Shown: positions 61,246-64,000 of the stretch, in pieces
Numbering within the stretch: the first letter of the stretch is position 1
How the letters are laid out: the number at the start of each line of letters is the position of its first letter
Source of the DNA: G963665085 sp963665085
GTDB lineage: Bacteria; Bacteroidota; Bacteroidia; Bacteroidales; JAAAOM01
NCBI GenBank assembly: GCA_963665085.2
Contig: CAXXXS010000001.1
Span: 3,534,001 to 3,598,000 of the forward strand
Direction: 5' to 3'
DNA: 64,000 nucleotides
Notes under the pieces: generated by a model
Told to the model about the DNA's origin: nothing
The model's input: the letters and a program-made list of their open reading frames with translations, nothing else
Databases searched by the model: none
Translations under genes and position numbers: made by a program

Positions 61246-62370
61246 ATGGTATATAAAAATACTATACAAGATATATTAGATAAATGCCTGATTTTTACTA
61301 AAAAGAATTTCAACTTTAGTAAGGAGGAAAACTATTGGAGAAAAATTCGTTCAGGTAACTTGGCTGAAATAGAGAATACTGAAGAAATAAAAAGAATGGC
61401 AGCAGTATTTTCTGTTATTGAAGAAATTGATAAAAAGGAAAGAGTCCAAGGACATATAGAAGAGCTACAAGAAAAAATTAGTTCTTATGAAAGTACAACA
61501 ATACCTATTAAAAAGAGATCGGTATTAAAAACTATTTATTCTAGTGCTGCAGCAATACTTTTACCAATAGCAATAATTTTTTCATATGTTTTTCTTCTAA
61601 AAACATATGAAGTCTCCACCGACTATCAAATTGTTTCAACAGAAAAAGGTTCAACAACTAAAATAGTTTTAGAGGATGGTACAACAGTATGGTTAAATGC
61701 AGAAAGTGAATTAAAGTATCCCTCAACTTTTAAAAATCAGGAAAAACGTATTGTTACATTAACCGGAGAAGCATATTTTGATGTTGCAAGAAATGAAAAA
61801 CAGCCATTTGAAGTATATGCAGATGGATATAAATTTAAAGTTTTAGGTACAGCATTTAATATAAAAGCATATCCGGGAGAAGATAAAATAGAGACTACCT
61901 TAGAGCATGGAAAAGTAAATGTTGAAATGCTAAATGCCGAAAGGACAAAAGTAACTAAAGAGTTAGTTTCTCTGGATCCAAAACAAACAATAGTACTTTA
62001 TAAAGATATTCCATCAGAAAAAGAGACAGAAGTTGATAATAAGGAGAATATATCAGAAAACGAAGCGGGTGTTTTACAAAATACAGAAAAAAAGAAAGCT
62101 TTACTTATTGAGAGCGAAGACTTATCCACTTATCTTGCATGGAAAGATAATATGTTAGTGTTTAAGGATATCGCTATTTCAGAAATAATAAATGATTTAG
62201 AAAGGAAATATAATATTCATATTCAAGTGGAAGACAAAAGAATAGGAGATTTCAAATTTACAGGAAAGTTTACAGTTGAAACACCTGAACAGGCTATAAA
62301 GATAATTTGTGTTGCAACGAAGATTGGATATGAAATAGAAAAGGATAACGTGTTACTAAAAATGAATTAA
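61246..62370 (+). CDS. FecR-family anti-sigma factor (duplicated copy 2)
   Basis: A 374-residue anti-sigma factor. An in-frame ATG at 61174 would add 24 residues, but alignment to the paralogue at 45353 shows both proteins begin MVYKNTIQ, fixing the start at 61246. Same layout: N-terminal sigma-binding part, transmembrane helix (SAAAILLPIAIIFSYVFLL), FecR domain (STEKGSTTKIVLEDGTTVWLNAESELKYPSTF; VLGTAFNIKAYPGEDKIETTLEHGKV), acidic linker unlike that of the paralogue, and C-terminal STN-like domain (LSTYLAWKDNMLVFKDIAISEIINDLERKYNIHI). Confidence 0.92.
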   Translation: MVYKNTIQDILDKCLIFTKKNFNFSKEENYWRKIRSGNLAEIENTEEIKRMAAVFSVIEEIDKKERVQGHIEELQEKISSYESTTIPIKKRSVLKTIYSSAAAILLPIAIIFSYVFLLKTYEVSTDYQIVSTEKGSTTKIVLEDGTTVWLNAESELKYPSTFKNQEKRIVTLTGEAYFDVARNEKQPFEVYADGYKFKVLGTAFNIKAYPGEDKIETTLEHGKVNVEMLNAERTKVTKELVSLDPKQTIVLYKDIPSEKETEVDNKENISENEAGVLQNTEKKKALLIESEDLSTYLAWKDNMLVFKDIAISEIINDLERKYNIHIQVEDKRIGDFKFTGKFTVETPEQAIKIICVATKIGYEIEKDNVLLKMN

Positions 62371-62447
62371 ACTATAATATTAATTGCTAAAAATAAAACG
62401 TAACTTATGGAGAAAACTTAACAGGAGAATTTGGATTTATAAATAAA

Positions 62448-62531
62448 TGGGGAATGCTACCAACATCCCCCAAATTATCTTTTTTTAATAATAAAAGCTT
62501 ATCTGTAAGCTGGTCACTGTCAGAAAGCTTT
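62448..62531 (+). promoter_or_regulatory. Conserved FecR-SusC intercistronic leader with two hairpins (copy 3)
   Basis: Hairpin 1 at 62448-62473 (GGGGAATG / CATCCCCC) and hairpin 2 at about 62493-62531 (AAAGCTTATCTG / CAGAAAGCTTT) followed by TTTTTT, so the second looks like an intrinsic terminator. ACTAACATTTAACATTTCAAA precedes the susC ATG exactly as in copy 2. This suggests attenuation between anti-sigma and receptor genes. Confidence 0.7.
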
Positions 62532-62558
62532 TTTACTAACATTTAACATTTCAAAAAT

Positions 62559-64000
62559 ATGAAAAAAATAAGAAAACTAAAGTTTTATGGGAATATTATA
62601 TCCCGTAACAAAACTCTTTTAACTATGAAATTAATTATTTTACTATTAACGATTAATTTTTTGCAGATTTCAGCGAGTGTTTATTCCCAGAATAACTCAT
62701 TTAAGGTTGAAGAAACAAAGCTAACTCTGCAAGATGCAATAAAAACAATTGAGGAACAGACAAATTATCGAGTTGCATATAGTGCTACATTTGTTGATCA
62801 ACAAACATTTGTGAATTTTAAGCAACAGGAAAATACAATTGATTCTTTTCTTGAAGATGTTGTTGAAGAGATTGGAATTGGTTACCTGGTATTGGATAAT
62901 AATGTAATTGTATTAACGGATAAAGAAAGTAAATTATACAAACAGGATGTTGTTGTAAAGGGAATTGTTAAAGATGCAACAGGAGCTCCTCTACCAGGTG
63001 TTAATATTGTTGAAAAAGGAACTGTAAATGGTACAATAACAAATATAGATGGAGAATATTCTTTAAGCGTTTCAAGTCCTGATGCAGTATTATCATTTTC
63101 ATTTGTTGGATTTCTAACAGAAGATGTAGCGATAGGAGGTCAAACAACTATTGATATAACATTAGTTGAAGATATTCAATCATTAGACGAAGTAGTTGTT
63201 GTTGGATACGGTTCTCAATCAAAAAGAACAGTAACTGGTTCAATTCAATCTGTAGGTTCAGAAGATTTAGCAGATATGCCTGTTACAACTACAGCTCAAA
63301 AGTTACAAGGTAAACTTTCCGGGGTACAGATTAATCAAACAACAGGTAGACCTGGAGAGGGAATGAAAATTCGTGTCCGAGGCCAGGCTTCATTAACAGC
63401 AGGAAATGATCCTTTATATGTAGTTGATGGTTTCCCAATTACAGGAGATATAAGCTCTATTAACCCTAACGAAATAGAAAGTATTTCCGTTCTTAAAGAT
63501 GCTTCTTCAGCAGCACTTTATGGTTCAAGAGCAGCAAATGGTGTTGTTTTGGTTACTACAAAACATGGTAAATTAGGAAAAACTTCTGTTTCACTGGCAT
63601 CAAATTTTGCTTGGCAAGCTATACCAGAGAGAGGCCGTCCTGAGATGATGAATGCACAGGAATTTGCACAATTTAGAAAAGAACATTATGAAGATCTAGG
63701 AGTAGAAGTTCCTGAAATATGGCAAAATCCTGAACAATATGGAGAAGGTTCTGATTTTTATGATGCTTTGTTACAAGTAGCTCCTATGCAAGATTATAAC
63801 TTAAGTTTTAGTACAAGTAATGATAATTTCAGGACTACTGCTGTTGTTGGTTATTTAACACAAGAAGGAGCCATTATTAATTCAGATTACGATAGATATT
63901 CACTACGTATCAATTCTGATTTCCAGGCTTCAAAAAAAATAAAAACAGGATTTAGTTTAGCTCCAACATATTCTATTTCAAATTCTCCAAGTACAGATGG
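62559..64000 (+). CDS. SusC/RagA-type TonB-dependent receptor, N-terminal part (cut by window end)
   Basis: The frame is open from ATG 62559 to the last base, giving about 480 residues. Signal peptide MKLIILLLTINFLQISASVYSQ after a short lead, STN domain (FKVEETKLTLQDAIKTIEEQTNYRVAYSA), carboxypeptidase-like domain (KGIVKDATGAPLPGVNIVEKGTVNGTITN), plug (VVVVGYGSQSKRTVTGSIQS; SVLKDASSAALYGSRAANGVVLVTTK) and the start of the barrel. The N-terminal 200 residues are close to the receptor at 46670, then similarity falls in the plug and barrel, as expected if the signalling module was duplicated and the transport part diverged. Confidence 0.93.
   Translation, partial: MKKIRKLKFYGNIISRNKTLLTMKLIILLLTINFLQISASVYSQNNSFKVEETKLTLQDAIKTIEEQTNYRVAYSATFVDQQTFVNFKQQENTIDSFLEDVVEEIGIGYLVLDNNVIVLTDKESKLYKQDVVVKGIVKDATGAPLPGVNIVEKGTVNGTITNIDGEYSLSVSSPDAVLSFSFVGFLTEDVAIGGQTTIDITLVEDIQSLDEVVVVGYGSQSKRTVTGSIQSVGSEDLADMPVTTTAQKLQGKLSGVQINQTTGRPGEGMKIRVRGQASLTAGNDPLYVVDGFPITGDISSINPNEIESISVLKDASSAALYGSRAANGVVLVTTKHGKLGKTSVSLASNFAWQAIPERGRPEMMNAQEFAQFRKEHYEDLGVEVPEIWQNPEQYGEGSDFYDALLQVAPMQDYNLSFSTSNDNFRTTAVVGYLTQEGAIINSDYDRYSLRINSDFQASKKIKTGFSLAPTYSISNSPSTD

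Noticed and set aside
1..64000. rRNA, tRNA, CRISPR-Cas or prophage genes
   Set aside because: I looked for them while reading both strands and saw no convincing cloverleaf, rRNA core, repeat-spacer array or phage structural protein; a covariance-model scan would be needed to exclude small RNAs.

Overview
The window comes from an AT-rich Bacteroidota genome, most likely an environmental polysaccharide degrader of the Marinilabiliales/Prolixibacteraceae type. The pointers are three SusC-type receptors (one cut by the window end), two SusD partners, three ECF sigma/FecR anti-sigma pairs, many lipoproteins, TAnnTTTG-type promoters and a large set of rhamnosidase-like glycoside hydrolases. The exact genus cannot be read from the sequence alone.

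Left part (1-15 kb) is housekeeping and stress: a heterodimeric ABC exporter (first subunit cut by the window start), a small unknown protein, a beta-lactamase-fold lipoprotein, an MNT/HEPN toxin-antitoxin remnant whose HEPN partner has lost its middle, a MarR-MATE efflux pair with a palindrome over its promoter, a methyltransferase, a proteostasis cluster (two small heat-shock proteins, a 49-residue lipoprotein, an HtrA/DegP protease, a thioredoxin), and a minus-strand operon pairing a NEW3-type membrane-anchored protein with an ABC-2 ATPase and permease. MITE-like inverted-repeat elements lie between several of these genes.

Middle (15.4-40 kb): decayed transposase fragments, a Tat-exported Gfo/Idh/MocA oxidoreductase, then sigma/FecR/SusC/SusD/lipoprotein. 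After a strong hairpin follows a compact operon (25.8-34.1 kb): a DUF4369-like lipoprotein, two tandem copies of [DUF6057-like polytopic membrane protein + PD40/TolB-like lipoprotein with one CxxCH haem-c-type motif], and a chorismatase (FkbO/Hyg5/XanB2 family). This is the least understood and most interesting part of the window. A GH106-like rhamnosidase, a PAP2 phosphatase flanked by about 300-bp direct repeats, and a nest of MITEs follow.

Right part (40.5-64 kb): a Tat-type TIM-barrel sugar isomerase, a 41-bp tandem repeat, a GH78-like rhamnosidase, then a PUL with sigma/FecR/SusC/SusD, two close GH106 paralogues, an MBL-fold hydrolase and a truncated esterase. A second copy of the sigma/FecR/SusC module, clearly a recent duplication including its intergenic leaders, runs off the window end. 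Together the PUL genes suggest uptake and dismantling of a rhamnose-containing glycan, with each SusC receptor (STN domain) signalling to its own anti-sigma/sigma pair.
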